Positions 8,114 through 17,885 of a DNA stretch of 64,000 nucleotides are shown here, piece after piece. How positions within the stretch are numbered: position 1 is the first letter of the stretch; the number at the start of each line of letters is the position of its first letter. The stretch is from NCBI RefSeq assembly GCF_014252355.1, contig NZ_CP059217.1, positions 227,273 to 291,272 on the forward strand, given 5' to 3'. The notes below the pieces were generated by a model. The model saw only the letters and a program-made list of their open reading frames with translations. It was not told the DNA's origin and did no database searches. Source of the DNA: Blattabacterium cuenoti. GTDB taxonomy: Bacteria > Bacteroidota > Bacteroidia > Flavobacteriales > Blattabacteriaceae. A program made the translations under genes and the position numbers.

Positions 8114-10153
8114 ATGAAACAATATAGTAATAGTAGTATAACTACAATCAAAAATAAAAAAAGATATTTTTTGTTATATAAATCTTATATAATTAGTTTA
8201 TTTTTTATTTCTATTTCTATATTAATTATTTTTAATTTATTTCACATTCAACATTCTTCAGATCATTATAAACAATCTTTGATAAATAATACAATTAGAA
8301 TCAATTTAATAAAAGCTAAACGTGGAAATATATATGCAACAGATAAAAGTATTTTAGCTATGTCGATTATACGATATGACGTACATATTGATTTTAAATC
8401 TATTTCAGATCAAGTTTTTGAACAAAATCTTTCTGCCTTGTGCAATTCTTTATCATCATTTTTTAAAAAACCAAAATCATTTTTTTATTATAAGTTTAAA
8501 TATGAAAAAAAAATTGGCAACAGATATTATTTGTTAGCAAAAAATTTAGATTATGCTAATTTTAAACTTTTGCAAAGTTTTCCAATTTTTAATAAAGGAA
8601 AAATAAAAGGTGGGTTTATTGTAGAAAATAAGATGTATAGAGTGCATACACTAGAAAATATTGGCAAAAGAACTTTAGGATATGATGATCATAGAGGAAA
8701 AGCTGGATTAGAAGGAGCATTTAGCAAATACTTAAAAGGAAAAGATGGTAAACGTTTAGAACAACGTATAAGTGCAAATATATGGAAACCATTATATTAT
8801 AAAAATGCAGTAGAACCAGAAGATGGAAAAGATGTTTATTCGACTATAGATATATATTTACAAGATATAGCATATCATGCTTTAATTAAAGAATTATATA
8901 AATCACGTGCAGATCATGGATGTGTTATTTTAATGGAAGTGAAAAGTGGCAAAATTAGAGCAATGATCAATTTAGAAATAACTAAAAATAATACTTATGA
9001 AGATGTTAGAAATTTTGCTGTATGGGAAGGTAGTGAACCAGGTTCTACTTTTAAAACTATTTCAATATTAGTAGCTTTAGAAGATAAAACAATAGACACA
9101 AATGAAATGATAAAAATTAATAATGGAGTTTTCAAATTAAAAGGAAAAGAAATAAGAGATAATAATATACTTTTTAAAAATAAAGTAATTAAAGAAATCA
9201 GTCCACAACAAATTTTAGAAAATTCATCAAATGTTGGAATTGCCAAAATTATTTATAATAATTATAAGGAACATCCTGAAAGATTTTTAAAATATTTGTT
9301 TGAATGGAATTTAAATAAAAAAATAGGAATAGATATTCCAGGAGAAAGTTATCCCATTATTCCAAAACCTGGAGACAAAAATTGGAGTAGTATTACACTT
9401 CCATGGATGACTTTTGGATATAATTTAAAATTAACTCCTTTACAAATTATTACTTTTTATAATGCTATTGCAAATCAAGGTAAAATGATTAAACCTATTT
9501 TTATTAGAGAAATAAAGTATCGTGGTAAAAGTCTTAAAAAATATACGACTCCAATAGTTATTAATCCTTCTATAGCAAAAGAATCTTCTATAAAAAAAAT
9601 TCAAAATATGTTAGAAGGAGTTGTAAAACATGGAACAGCAAAAAAATATTACAATCCAAAATATCCATATGCGGGAAAAACTGGAACTACACAATTAAAT
9701 TATTGGATTAAAAAACAACCGTTAACTTACAATAGTTCTTTTGTTGGATATTTTCCTTCAAAAAATCCAAAATATTCTTGTATTGTTGTTATTTCAAAAC
9801 CAAAAACTGGATACTACGGAATAGAAGTTGCTGTTCCAGTATTTGATAATATTGTACAATCCATTTATCCAATAATAGTACTACAAAATGGTAATAAATA
9901 TAATAATTATATTACCAACAAGAATATTATTATGGATTCTTTGAAAGAATTTAAAATATCAAAAATATATTTATTTAATAAAAATATTATACCAAATATT
10001 ATCTCAATACCTGGAAAAGAAATTATTCCAATATTGGAAAATTATGGATTGAAAGTAGAATATTCAGGAGTTGGAAAAGTGCTTTATCAATCTATCAAAC
10101 CGGGAAGCAAATTTAAAAAAAATCAAAAGATATTTTTGAAATTAGAAGAATGA
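8114..10153 (+). CDS. ftsI: Division-specific peptidoglycan transpeptidase (PBP3) with PASTA domain
   Basis: FtsI cross-links septal peptidoglycan in partnership with FtsW. One membrane anchor (about residues 22-44) precedes the PBP dimerisation domain. The transpeptidase domain has SxxK at Ser311-Lys314 (PGSTFK), the SxN motif in NSSNVG near 375, and KTG near 522 (AGKTGTTQ). The last 65 residues or so form a PASTA domain (PNIISIPGKEIIPILENYG), common in Bacteroidetes homologues. The gene is 679 residues long and its end overlaps the start of murE by 4 bp. Confidence 0.96.
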   Translation: MKQYSNSSITTIKNKKRYFLLYKSYIISLFFISISILIIFNLFHIQHSSDHYKQSLINNTIRINLIKAKRGNIYATDKSILAMSIIRYDVHIDFKSISDQVFEQNLSALCNSLSSFFKKPKSFFYYKFKYEKKIGNRYYLLAKNLDYANFKLLQSFPIFNKGKIKGGFIVENKMYRVHTLENIGKRTLGYDDHRGKAGLEGAFSKYLKGKDGKRLEQRISANIWKPLYYKNAVEPEDGKDVYSTIDIYLQDIAYHALIKELYKSRADHGCVILMEVKSGKIRAMINLEITKNNTYEDVRNFAVWEGSEPGSTFKTISILVALEDKTIDTNEMIKINNGVFKLKGKEIRDNNILFKNKVIKEISPQQILENSSNVGIAKIIYNNYKEHPERFLKYLFEWNLNKKIGIDIPGESYPIIPKPGDKNWSSITLPWMTFGYNLKLTPLQIITFYNAIANQGKMIKPIFIREIKYRGKSLKKYTTPIVINPSIAKESSIKKIQNMLEGVVKHGTAKKYYNPKYPYAGKTGTTQLNYWIKKQPLTYNSSFVGYFPSKNPKYSCIVVISKPKTGYYGIEVAVPVFDNIVQSIYPIIVLQNGNKYNNYITNKNIIMDSLKEFKISKIYLFNKNIIPNIISIPGKEIIPILENYGLKVEYSGVGKVLYQSIKPGSKFKKNQKIFLKLEE

Positions 10154-11637
10154 TGAACAAATCATTAAAATTTATATTACAAGATATTCCTGTGTTAAAA
10201 ATTATAGGAACTAATAATAAATTAATAAAAGGCATTTCTACAGATTCAAAATCTATTCAATCTAATATGATGTTTATAGCTTATAAAGGCCAAACAAAAG
10301 ATGGACATGATTTTATAGAAGAATCAATAAAAAAAGGAGCTACTGTTATAATTTGTGAAAAAATTCCGATATATTGTATTATTCATCATAAAATTACTTA
10401 TGTATTAGTAAAAAATTCCATAGATATTTTAGGAAAGATTGCTTCTAATTATTATGATAATCCAACAAAAAAAATAAAATTAATAGGAATTACAGGAACT
10501 AATGGGAAAACAACAGTATCATCTATTCTTTATCAATTATTTTATCATCTTGAAGAAAAACCATTACTAATTTCTACAATAGCTATTATAATATTAAATA
10601 AACAATTGGACACTATACATACTACTCCTAATATTATTGATATTAATAAATATTTAAATTTATCCATTAAAAAAGGATGTAAATATGCATTTATGGAAGT
10701 TAGTTCACATGGCATTCATCAAAATAGAATTAATGGATTATTTTTTTTTGGTGGAATATTGACTAATATTACACATGATCATTTAGATTATCATAAATCG
10801 TTTAATCATTATATCTCTATTAAAAAAACTTTTTTTGAAAAATTTTTAACAAGACATTCTTTTGCATTAATTAATGCTGATGATCAATATTCACATATAA
10901 TGACGCAAAATTTATTAGCTAAGTTATATTTGTATGGAATTATACATCAATATAATTGCAAAATTAAAATCATTCATCAGACTTTTAATGGACATTTATT
11001 AATGATTAATGGATATAAATTCATGTTTCCTTTAATTGGAAAATTTAATGTATATAATCTTTTAGCAAGTTATATAACAGCTACTATACTATTGGATGAC
11101 AAAAAAAAAATTATCATTTTAAAAAACTTAAAAAATATTATACCAATAAAAGGACGTTGTGAACAATTTATTACTTCTTATGGAGTTCGTATAATAGTAG
11201 ATTATGCTCATAATCCAGATGGATTAAAAAATTTGTTAATATCTGTGAATAATTTAAAATCCCAAACATCAAAATTGTTATGTATTATAGGATGTGGAGG
11301 AAATAGAGATAAAACAAAACGTCCTTTAATGGGCCAAATAGTTTATAATATTTGTGATATATCAATTTTTACTTCAGATAATCCTAGAAATGAGGATCCA
11401 GAAGAAATACTATATGATATGAAAAAATTTATATTGTTTACTACAAAAAAAGTTTTACTCACAATAGTAGATAGAGAAAAAGCTATTAAATCTGCAATTA
11501 AAATGGCAAAAGCAAAAGATATCATTCTGATTTTAGGAAAAGGGCATGAAAATTATCAAGAAATTCAAGGGACTCGTTATCCATTTAATGATATGATTGT
11601 AGTTAAAAAATTTTTTAATAAAAAAATAACTCATTAA
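10150..11637 (+). CDS. murE: UDP-MurNAc-L-Ala-D-Glu:meso-DAP ligase
   Basis: MurE adds meso-diaminopimelate to the UDP-MurNAc dipeptide, using ATP, in the cytosol. The ATP loop GITGTNGKTT is near residue 116, the EVSSHG and THDHLDYH blocks follow, and the DAP-specificity motif DNPR (TSDNPRNEDPEE) is near residue 410. GKGHENYQ closes the third domain. DNPR rather than the lysine-type motif means meso-DAP peptidoglycan, consistent with dapF in this window. The start overlaps ftsI by 4 bp (ATGA), which suggests translational coupling. Confidence 0.97.
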   Translation: MMNKSLKFILQDIPVLKIIGTNNKLIKGISTDSKSIQSNMMFIAYKGQTKDGHDFIEESIKKGATVIICEKIPIYCIIHHKITYVLVKNSIDILGKIASNYYDNPTKKIKLIGITGTNGKTTVSSILYQLFYHLEEKPLLISTIAIIILNKQLDTIHTTPNIIDINKYLNLSIKKGCKYAFMEVSSHGIHQNRINGLFFFGGILTNITHDHLDYHKSFNHYISIKKTFFEKFLTRHSFALINADDQYSHIMTQNLLAKLYLYGIIHQYNCKIKIIHQTFNGHLLMINGYKFMFPLIGKFNVYNLLASYITATILLDDKKKIIILKNLKNIIPIKGRCEQFITSYGVRIIVDYAHNPDGLKNLLISVNNLKSQTSKLLCIIGCGGNRDKTKRPLMGQIVYNICDISIFTSDNPRNEDPEEILYDMKKFILFTTKKVLLTIVDREKAIKSAIKMAKAKDIILILGKGHENYQEIQGTRYPFNDMIVVKKFFNKKITH

Positions 11638-11671
11638 TTACTTAATTAGTTATTTTAATAATATTTATGTT

Positions 11672-12832
11672 ATGTCTTTATACTGTTTATTAATATCTTT
11701 TATATTATCAATTATTATATCATTATTATCTAATAAAGCCATAATTTATTGTAATATCAAAAAGCATAATATTATAGCAGACAAAATAAGAAATCTTGGT
11801 CTTTGTGGGCAAAGAAAAAAAGAAGGAACTCCAACATTTGGTGGAATTAGTATTATCATTTCTACATTAATTCCAACATTTTTTTTTTCTCAATTGAATA
11901 ATATATATGTACTTATGCTTATAAGTACAACATTATGGATGGGGGCTATAGGTGTCATTGATGATTATATCAAAATAAAATATAATAAAAAAGGATTAAA
12001 TGGAATTTTTAAAATATTGGGTCAATTAATATTAGGAATATTTATAGGTTGTACAATGTATTTTAATAGAAACATTACTATAATTGACAATGCAAAAGTG
12101 AATATTATTAATAACTATACTAATGATAATAGTACTAAAAAAATACATTGTTTGAAAACAACTTGTCCTATTTTTTTTCGTAATGATGAATTAGATTATA
12201 CTTCTATTATGACTTATTACAATAAAACATGGTATAAATATACTTGGATAATTTTTGTGCCTATTATTATGTTATTAATTGTATTTATGTCTAATAGTGC
12301 TAATTTATCTGATGGACTAGATGGATTAACATCTGGAGTTTCTTCTATAATTGTAATTACTTTATTTTTATTTACTTGTTTTTCAAGTCATAAATTTTAT
12401 CACAAACATTCTCATTTTATGTGTATTACAAATATAGAAGAAATTATGATATTTTCTATTTCTCTTTTAGGTGCGTTAATTGGATTTTATTGGTATAATG
12501 CATATCCAGCTCAAATATTTATGGGAGATACAGGAAGTTTGACTATAGGAAGTGTACTAGCAGTAATATCAATTTTTTTAAGAAAAGAATTATTATTTCC
12601 TGTAATATTTGGAATTTTCTTTGTTGAAAATATTTCTGTAGTGATACAAGTATTGTTTTTCAAATTTTATAAAACAATGTATGGAATTGAAAAAAGAATT
12701 TTTTTGATGTCTCCTATTCATCATCATTTTCAAAAATTAGGTTATCACGAAAATAAAATAGTTAATCGTTTTTGTATAATACAAATTATACTATCTTCTT
12801 TAATAATTTTTTATTTAATTAATGCGCAATAA
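11672..12832 (+). CDS. mraY: Phospho-MurNAc-pentapeptide transferase
   Basis: MraY transfers phospho-MurNAc-pentapeptide to undecaprenyl phosphate, producing lipid I in the inner membrane. Multiple membrane segments are evident. Family motifs are GTPTFGG near residue 51, DDYIK near 100, NLSDGLDGL near 212, MGDTGSL near 287 and the histidine motif SPIHHHFQK near 350. An extra hydrophilic loop (about 135-185) lies between membrane segments, in the place where Bacteroidetes MraY is known to be longer. At 386 residues it is complete, and it is followed after 3 bp by murD. Confidence 0.97.
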   Translation: MSLYCLLISFILSIIISLLSNKAIIYCNIKKHNIIADKIRNLGLCGQRKKEGTPTFGGISIIISTLIPTFFFSQLNNIYVLMLISTTLWMGAIGVIDDYIKIKYNKKGLNGIFKILGQLILGIFIGCTMYFNRNITIIDNAKVNIINNYTNDNSTKKIHCLKTTCPIFFRNDELDYTSIMTYYNKTWYKYTWIIFVPIIMLLIVFMSNSANLSDGLDGLTSGVSSIIVITLFLFTCFSSHKFYHKHSHFMCITNIEEIMIFSISLLGALIGFYWYNAYPAQIFMGDTGSLTIGSVLAVISIFLRKELLFPVIFGIFFVENISVVIQVLFFKFYKTMYGIEKRIFLMSPIHHHFQKLGYHENKIVNRFCIIQIILSSLIIFYLINAQ

Positions 12833-12835
12833 ATA

Positions 12836-14239
12836 ATGAATAACAAACAATTAATAGTGATATTAGGTGGTGGGGAAAGTGGAGTAGGAGCGGCATTGTT
12901 AGCTAAAAAAATGGGATTTAAAATCTTTGTATCTGATTCAGGTTGTATTTCTCATAATAACAAAACAATTTTATTAAAAAATAAAATTTCTTTTGAAGAA
13001 AACAAACACACGGAAAGTATAATTTTAAATAAATCTAATAAAATTATAAAAAGTCCAGGACTTTCAACAAATGATAGAATTATCAAAAAAATAAATCATT
13101 ATGGAATTCCTATGATGTCGGAAGTAGAATTTGGAAAAAATTATAACCAAGATTCTTATATAATTAGTATTACTGGTACAAATGGAAAAACTACTACATC
13201 AATGATGATTTATAAAATACTTAAACAAGAAGGTATGCAAGTTGGAATAGCAGGAAATATAGGAAAAAGTTTTGCAAAAGAAGTTTTGAAAAAAAAAAAA
13301 ATTTATGTATTAGAATTAAGCAGTTTTCAATTAGATGATTGTTCCAAATTTCGTTCTAATATTGCAGTATTATTAAATATAACTAGAGATCATTTAAATA
13401 TATATTCTAATATAAAAAATTATATTTTTTCTAAATTTAGAATAGCAACATTGCAAAAAAGTAAAGATATATTTATTTATAATTATGATGATCCTATTAT
13501 TAGAGAAGAAATGAAAAATTTTTCCATTAAATCTCACTGTATTCCTTTTTCTATACAAAAGGAATTATCGTTAGGAGCATATATAAAAAACAATTCTATT
13601 TTCATTAGAAATCCAAATTACAAAGAGTCCCATATATTAGAACTACGAAATATACCTTTAATAGGAGATCATATTATTTACAATATTTTAGCTAGTATAT
13701 TAGCCTCTAGTTTTTTAAATGTTACTAATCAATCTATAACTTCTACTATCTTAGGAATGAAACCAATAGAACATCGTATGGAACCTATCATGAAGATCAA
13801 TGGAGTTTCATTCATTAATGATTCTAAAGCTACTAATGTAAGTTCTGTTTTTTATGCATTAAAAAGTTTAAGTTATCCTATAATATGGATAGCTGGAGGA
13901 AAAGATAAAGGAAATGATTATTTAGAATTATTAACATTAGTTAAAAAAAAAGTAAAATTTGTTATTTTATTAGGTAAAGAAAATAGTAATTTTAAAACTT
14001 ATTTTAAAAATATTATTGATATTATTTTGGAAACACAAAATGTTAGAAAAGCTGTTCGTATAGCATATTTTTTGTCGGTTAGTGGAGATCATATTATTCT
14101 TTCTCCTGCTTGTTCTAGTATCGATCTATTTAAAAATTATATAGATAGAGGAAGAAAATTCAAAAAAGAAGTTAAAAAACTGTTTTGTTATGATGAAAAC
14201 AATAAATTCTTTTTTAGCAAAACATATAAAAGGAGATAA
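12836..14239 (+). CDS. murD: UDP-MurNAc-L-alanine:D-glutamate ligase
   Basis: MurD adds D-glutamate to UDP-MurNAc-L-alanine. It starts with a Rossmann-like LGGGESGVGAA. The ATP loop SITGTNGKTT is near residue 112, followed by ELSSFQLD, the NITRDHLN block, the HRME motif and NDSKATN. An A13 run at 13289-13301 encodes the lysines just before IYVLELSSFQ and is in frame, so slippage there would yield truncated products. The end overlaps the start of ftsW by 50 bp. Confidence 0.96.
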   Translation: MNNKQLIVILGGGESGVGAALLAKKMGFKIFVSDSGCISHNNKTILLKNKISFEENKHTESIILNKSNKIIKSPGLSTNDRIIKKINHYGIPMMSEVEFGKNYNQDSYIISITGTNGKTTTSMMIYKILKQEGMQVGIAGNIGKSFAKEVLKKKKIYVLELSSFQLDDCSKFRSNIAVLLNITRDHLNIYSNIKNYIFSKFRIATLQKSKDIFIYNYDDPIIREEMKNFSIKSHCIPFSIQKELSLGAYIKNNSIFIRNPNYKESHILELRNIPLIGDHIIYNILASILASSFLNVTNQSITSTILGMKPIEHRMEPIMKINGVSFINDSKATNVSSVFYALKSLSYPIIWIAGGKDKGNDYLELLTLVKKKVKFVILLGKENSNFKTYFKNIIDIILETQNVRKAVRIAYFLSVSGDHIILSPACSSIDLFKNYIDRGRKFKKEVKKLFCYDENNKFFFSKTYKRR

Positions 14240-15347
14240 ATATTTATGGGCTTTTATCAGTTTATTGTCCATATTTTCTTTTCTCCCTGTTTATTCCGCA
14301 TGTACTAATTTAGTTTATACATATGGTGGAGATACTACTGTTTTTAATTATTTATTTAAACATGCTTTTTTTTTACTAATTGGTTATTTAATTCTTTTTA
14401 TATCTCAATTTATTAATTATAAATATTGTTATCGTCTGTCTGTCTTTGCAATTCCTATAATTTTAATTTTATTGGTATTAACTCTTATACAAGGTAAAAA
14501 ATTAGATGGAGTTAACGCTTCTAGATGGTTATCTATTCCCATTATCAATATATCTTTTCAAACTTCAAGTATTGCTGGACTAGTAAGTTTTATTTATTGT
14601 GCTAGATATTTATCAAAAAACAACAAAATTAATATTTTTCACTCTTTTGTTTTTTTATTATTTCCAATATTTTTAATTATTGGATTAATATTTCCTGCAA
14701 ATGGATCTACAGCAATTATTGTGTTTGTTTCAGTTTTAATGATTCTTTTTATGGGTGGATATCCATTAAAAGGATTGATTATTTTTTTTATAATTGTAAT
14801 ATTATCAGCAAGTATCTATATTTATTCTGTAATAAAATTAGTAGAAACAAATTCAATGAATAGAGTAAATACTTGGATTAGTAGAATAGAAACTTTTTTT
14901 GATCCAAAATCTAATAATAGTTATCAAATGAAACAATCTAAAACAGCTATTTTTTTAGGTAAAAAATTTGGTAGAGGTCCTGGAAAAAGTGTTTTAAAAG
15001 CATTTTTGCCGCAATCTTATTCTGATTTTATTTATTCAATCATTATAGAAGAATATGGATTGTTTGGTGGAGTAATACTATTATTCATATATATTATGAT
15101 TTTATTTAGAATTATAGTGATTGCTACAAAAGTAGATAATTATTTTTGTACTTTATTAGTTCTTTCCGTAGGATTTCCTATTATTAATCAAGCATTAGTA
15201 AATATGGGAATAGCTGTTGGATTATTTCCCGTTACAGGACAAACACTGCCTCTTATTAGTGCAGGAGGAACTTCTATGTGGGTTACTTTTTTTAGTTTTG
15301 GTATTATATTGAGTGTTAGTAGAATGATTGAACAAAAACAAGAATAA
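14190..15347 (+). CDS. ftsW: Septal peptidoglycan polymerase FtsW (SEDS family)
   Basis: FtsW is a SEDS glycosyltransferase that polymerises lipid II at the septum together with FtsI. About ten membrane segments are visible. Characteristic blocks are FLPVYSA near the N-terminus, GVNASRWLSI, the PANGSTA segment (equivalent to PDxGT), YSDFIYSIIIEEYG and TLPLISAGGTSM near the C-terminus. The start at 14190 lies inside murD. It is preferred because the sequence GDKYLWAFISLLSIFSFLP, close to the start, matches the usual flavobacterial N-terminus. The protein is 385 residues long. Confidence 0.95.
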   Translation: MMKTINSFLAKHIKGDKYLWAFISLLSIFSFLPVYSACTNLVYTYGGDTTVFNYLFKHAFFLLIGYLILFISQFINYKYCYRLSVFAIPIILILLVLTLIQGKKLDGVNASRWLSIPIINISFQTSSIAGLVSFIYCARYLSKNNKINIFHSFVFLLFPIFLIIGLIFPANGSTAIIVFVSVLMILFMGGYPLKGLIIFFIIVILSASIYIYSVIKLVETNSMNRVNTWISRIETFFDPKSNNSYQMKQSKTAIFLGKKFGRGPGKSVLKAFLPQSYSDFIYSIIIEEYGLFGGVILLFIYIMILFRIIVIATKVDNYFCTLLVLSVGFPIINQALVNMGIAVGLFPVTGQTLPLISAGGTSMWVTFFSFGIILSVSRMIEQKQE

Positions 15348-15366
15348 ATCAATAGCTTGTAATGCA

Positions 15367-16494
15367 ATGAAAAAAAAAAAAATACCAAAAATAATTATTG
15401 GAAGTGGAGGAACATGTGGTCATATTTATCCTGGAATAGCTATAGCTGAAGAATTAAGTACTAAAGTACCAAAAAGTCATATTTTGTTTATTGGATCTAA
15501 AAATCATATGGAAATGCAGGAAATTCCTAAATTTGGATATTTATTTGAAGGAATTCGTATTTCAGGGGGAAAAAATAAATTTTGTTCTATAGTATCAGGA
15601 ATGATTTTATCTATGGAATTAATTTATAGTTTTTTTTTAATCAAAAAAATTTTTAATAAATTTTGCCCAGATATAGTAATTGGAACAGGTGGTTTTGTAA
15701 GTTTTCCTACACTATATGCAGCACACAAATGCAAAATTCCTATTTTGCTACAAGAACAAAATTCATTTCCTGGATTTACTAATAGAATTTTTTCTAGATA
15801 TGCTAGAAAAATATGTGTTGCTTATAATGAAACAAAAAAAAATTTTCCAAAAAAAATAAAACACAATATTATTACAACTGGAAATCCTATTAGATCTGAA
15901 ATCATGCACAAAATATTGTTAGATAAAAAACAAGCATGTTTGAATTTAGGATTAAATGTGAATAAACCAATTATTTTATCTATAGGTGGAAGTCAAGGAG
16001 CTCATAGCATTAATATGGCTTGGATTAATGGATTAAATAAGTTAATAAATTTAGATATACAACTTATTTGGCAAGTTGGAAAAATAGATATTATAAAAAT
16101 ATCCAAAAATATAAATTTTTATCATAAAAATATTATTATCATGGATTTTATTGAAAATATTAGAATTTATTATTCAGCAGCAGATATTGTAGTATCTAGA
16201 GCTGGTGGATTAACTATATCAGAAATATCTTTAATAGGAAAACCTTTTATACTCATACCTTTGCCTTTCGCATCTGATGATCATCAAAATAAAAATGCTA
16301 AAATGTTGGAGGAACAAGATGCAGCTTTAATTATAAACAATGAAGAAATAGAACAAAAATTAGTAGATGCTACTATAGATCTTTTAAACGACTCTATAAG
16401 ACAAAATAGAATGATAAAAAATATTTTAAAATTAGGTAAACCTAAAGCAACATATAACATTGTTAAAGAAATTTCACATATTATTGATTTATGA
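15367..16494 (+). CDS. murG: Lipid II synthase MurG (GlcNAc transferase) with altered glycine loop
   Basis: MurG adds GlcNAc to lipid I at the inner face of the membrane. The N-terminal loop reads GSGGTCGHIYPG, where the family has GGTGGH, so a Cys replaces a Gly. The donor-site blocks are regular: GGSQGAHSIN, VSRAGGLTISE and PFASDDHQNKNA. The ATG at 15367 is preferred because homologues start about ten residues before the glycine loop. An in-frame ATG at 15328, inside ftsW, is the longer alternative. An A13 run (15370-15382) immediately follows the chosen start codon. The end overlaps murC by 4 bp. Confidence 0.95.
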   Translation: MKKKKIPKIIIGSGGTCGHIYPGIAIAEELSTKVPKSHILFIGSKNHMEMQEIPKFGYLFEGIRISGGKNKFCSIVSGMILSMELIYSFFLIKKIFNKFCPDIVIGTGGFVSFPTLYAAHKCKIPILLQEQNSFPGFTNRIFSRYARKICVAYNETKKNFPKKIKHNIITTGNPIRSEIMHKILLDKKQACLNLGLNVNKPIILSIGGSQGAHSINMAWINGLNKLINLDIQLIWQVGKIDIIKISKNINFYHKNIIIMDFIENIRIYYSAADIVVSRAGGLTISEISLIGKPFILIPLPFASDDHQNKNAKMLEEQDAALIINNEEIEQKLVDATIDLLNDSIRQNRMIKNILKLGKPKATYNIVKEISHIIDL

Positions 16495-17885
16495 ATTTGG
16501 ATGATATTAAGGCTTTTTATTTTATAGGAATAGGTGGTATGGGAATGAGTTCTTTAGCTAGCTATTTAAATTATATAGGTAAAAAAGTTTCTGGTTATGA
16601 TAGATCGAGAAGTTTTTTAACTCACAAATTAGAACAAGAAGGCATTTCAATCATTTATCATGATAATATAGACTTATTACCATCATGGATCTATTCTGAA
16701 CAATGTTTAATTGTTTATACCCCTGCTATTACAAAGAATAATAATAAACAATGGATATTTTTACAAAAAAATGGAAAAAAAAATATTCAAAAAAGATCTC
16801 AGTTATTATCTTTGATTACTAAAAATAAAATATGTATAGCTATTGGAGGAACTCATGGTAAAACTACAACTGGTGTTTTATTAGGACATATATTGAAAAT
16901 CACAGGTAAAAATATCACTGCTTTTCTTGGAGGAATTTCTGAAAATTATCAATCTAATTTAATTTTAAATGGAAATGATATGTTTTTAGTAGAAGCAGAT
17001 GAATTTGATCATTCATTTTTACATTTGAATCCAAATATAGCATGTATTACTTCTTTAGATCAAGATCATGTAGATACTTATCCCAAAAAAGATAATTTAG
17101 TTCAAGCATATATAAAATTTTCTCAAAGAATACGACATCCATATAAAACAATATTTCTTTGTAAAGAGGAATCTTATTATAGTTTGTCTAAAACTATAAC
17201 AACAAACATAATATATTATTCTATTCTAAAAAAAGAAAAAGGAATTTATTATTCTAATCATATTTATATAAAAGAAAATAAATGGTATTTTGATTTCCAT
17301 ACTCCAAAAGAAACTTGGAAAAATCTTACATTACCACTTCCAGGATATCATAATTTAAAAAATATAACAGCTGCATTAGCAATTTCAGATTATTTAAAAC
17401 TTAAAGAAAATGAAGTAAGAAAAGCTTTGTGGTTATTTAAAGGAATTCATAGAAGATATTCTATTCATTTTCAATCTAAAGAAAAAATTTATATTGATGA
17501 TTATGCTCATCATCCAACAGAAATTAATGCGTTAATTAATACTATTAGAAAGTGTTTTATAAATAAACAAATATTGGGAGTATTTCAACCTCATTTATTT
17601 AGTAGAACTAAATTTTTTGAAGAAGATTTTGCCAGAAGTTTAGAAAAATTAGATATTTTAATTTTGTTAGATATTTATCCCGCTAGAGAATTACCTTTAT
17701 ATGGAGTGAATTCTTATAAATTATTAGATAAAATAAAAATGAAAAACAAAGAAGTTTCTAATATGAGTAATTTATTAAATCAAATAGAAAAAAAACAATT
17801 TGATATTTTGCTTACTATAGGAGCAGGAAGTATTGATTCATTGGTATATACTATTAAAAATTGGTTTCACAAACGATATGGATAG
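16491..17885 (+). CDS. murC: UDP-N-acetylmuramate:L-alanine ligase
   Basis: MurC adds the first amino acid, L-alanine, to UDP-MurNAc. The start has FIGIGGMGMSSLA. The ATP loop AIGGTHGKTTT is near residue 120, followed by VEADEFDHSF and SLDQDHVDTYP. IDDYAHHPTEI near 345 and FQPHLFSRTK near 365 mark the C-terminal domain. The ATGA overlap with murG and direct abutment with ftsQ place it firmly in the operon. At 464 residues it is full length. Confidence 0.97.
   Translation: MNLDDIKAFYFIGIGGMGMSSLASYLNYIGKKVSGYDRSRSFLTHKLEQEGISIIYHDNIDLLPSWIYSEQCLIVYTPAITKNNNKQWIFLQKNGKKNIQKRSQLLSLITKNKICIAIGGTHGKTTTGVLLGHILKITGKNITAFLGGISENYQSNLILNGNDMFLVEADEFDHSFLHLNPNIACITSLDQDHVDTYPKKDNLVQAYIKFSQRIRHPYKTIFLCKEESYYSLSKTITTNIIYYSILKKEKGIYYSNHIYIKENKWYFDFHTPKETWKNLTLPLPGYHNLKNITAALAISDYLKLKENEVRKALWLFKGIHRRYSIHFQSKEKIYIDDYAHHPTEINALINTIRKCFINKQILGVFQPHLFSRTKFFEEDFARSLEKLDILILLDIYPARELPLYGVNSYKLLDKIKMKNKEVSNMSNLLNQIEKKQFDILLTIGAGSIDSLVYTIKNWFHKRYG

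Noticed and set aside
8995-9246. 83-codon minus open frame inside ftsI
   Set aside because: It is antisense to the conserved transpeptidase core and has no independent support.
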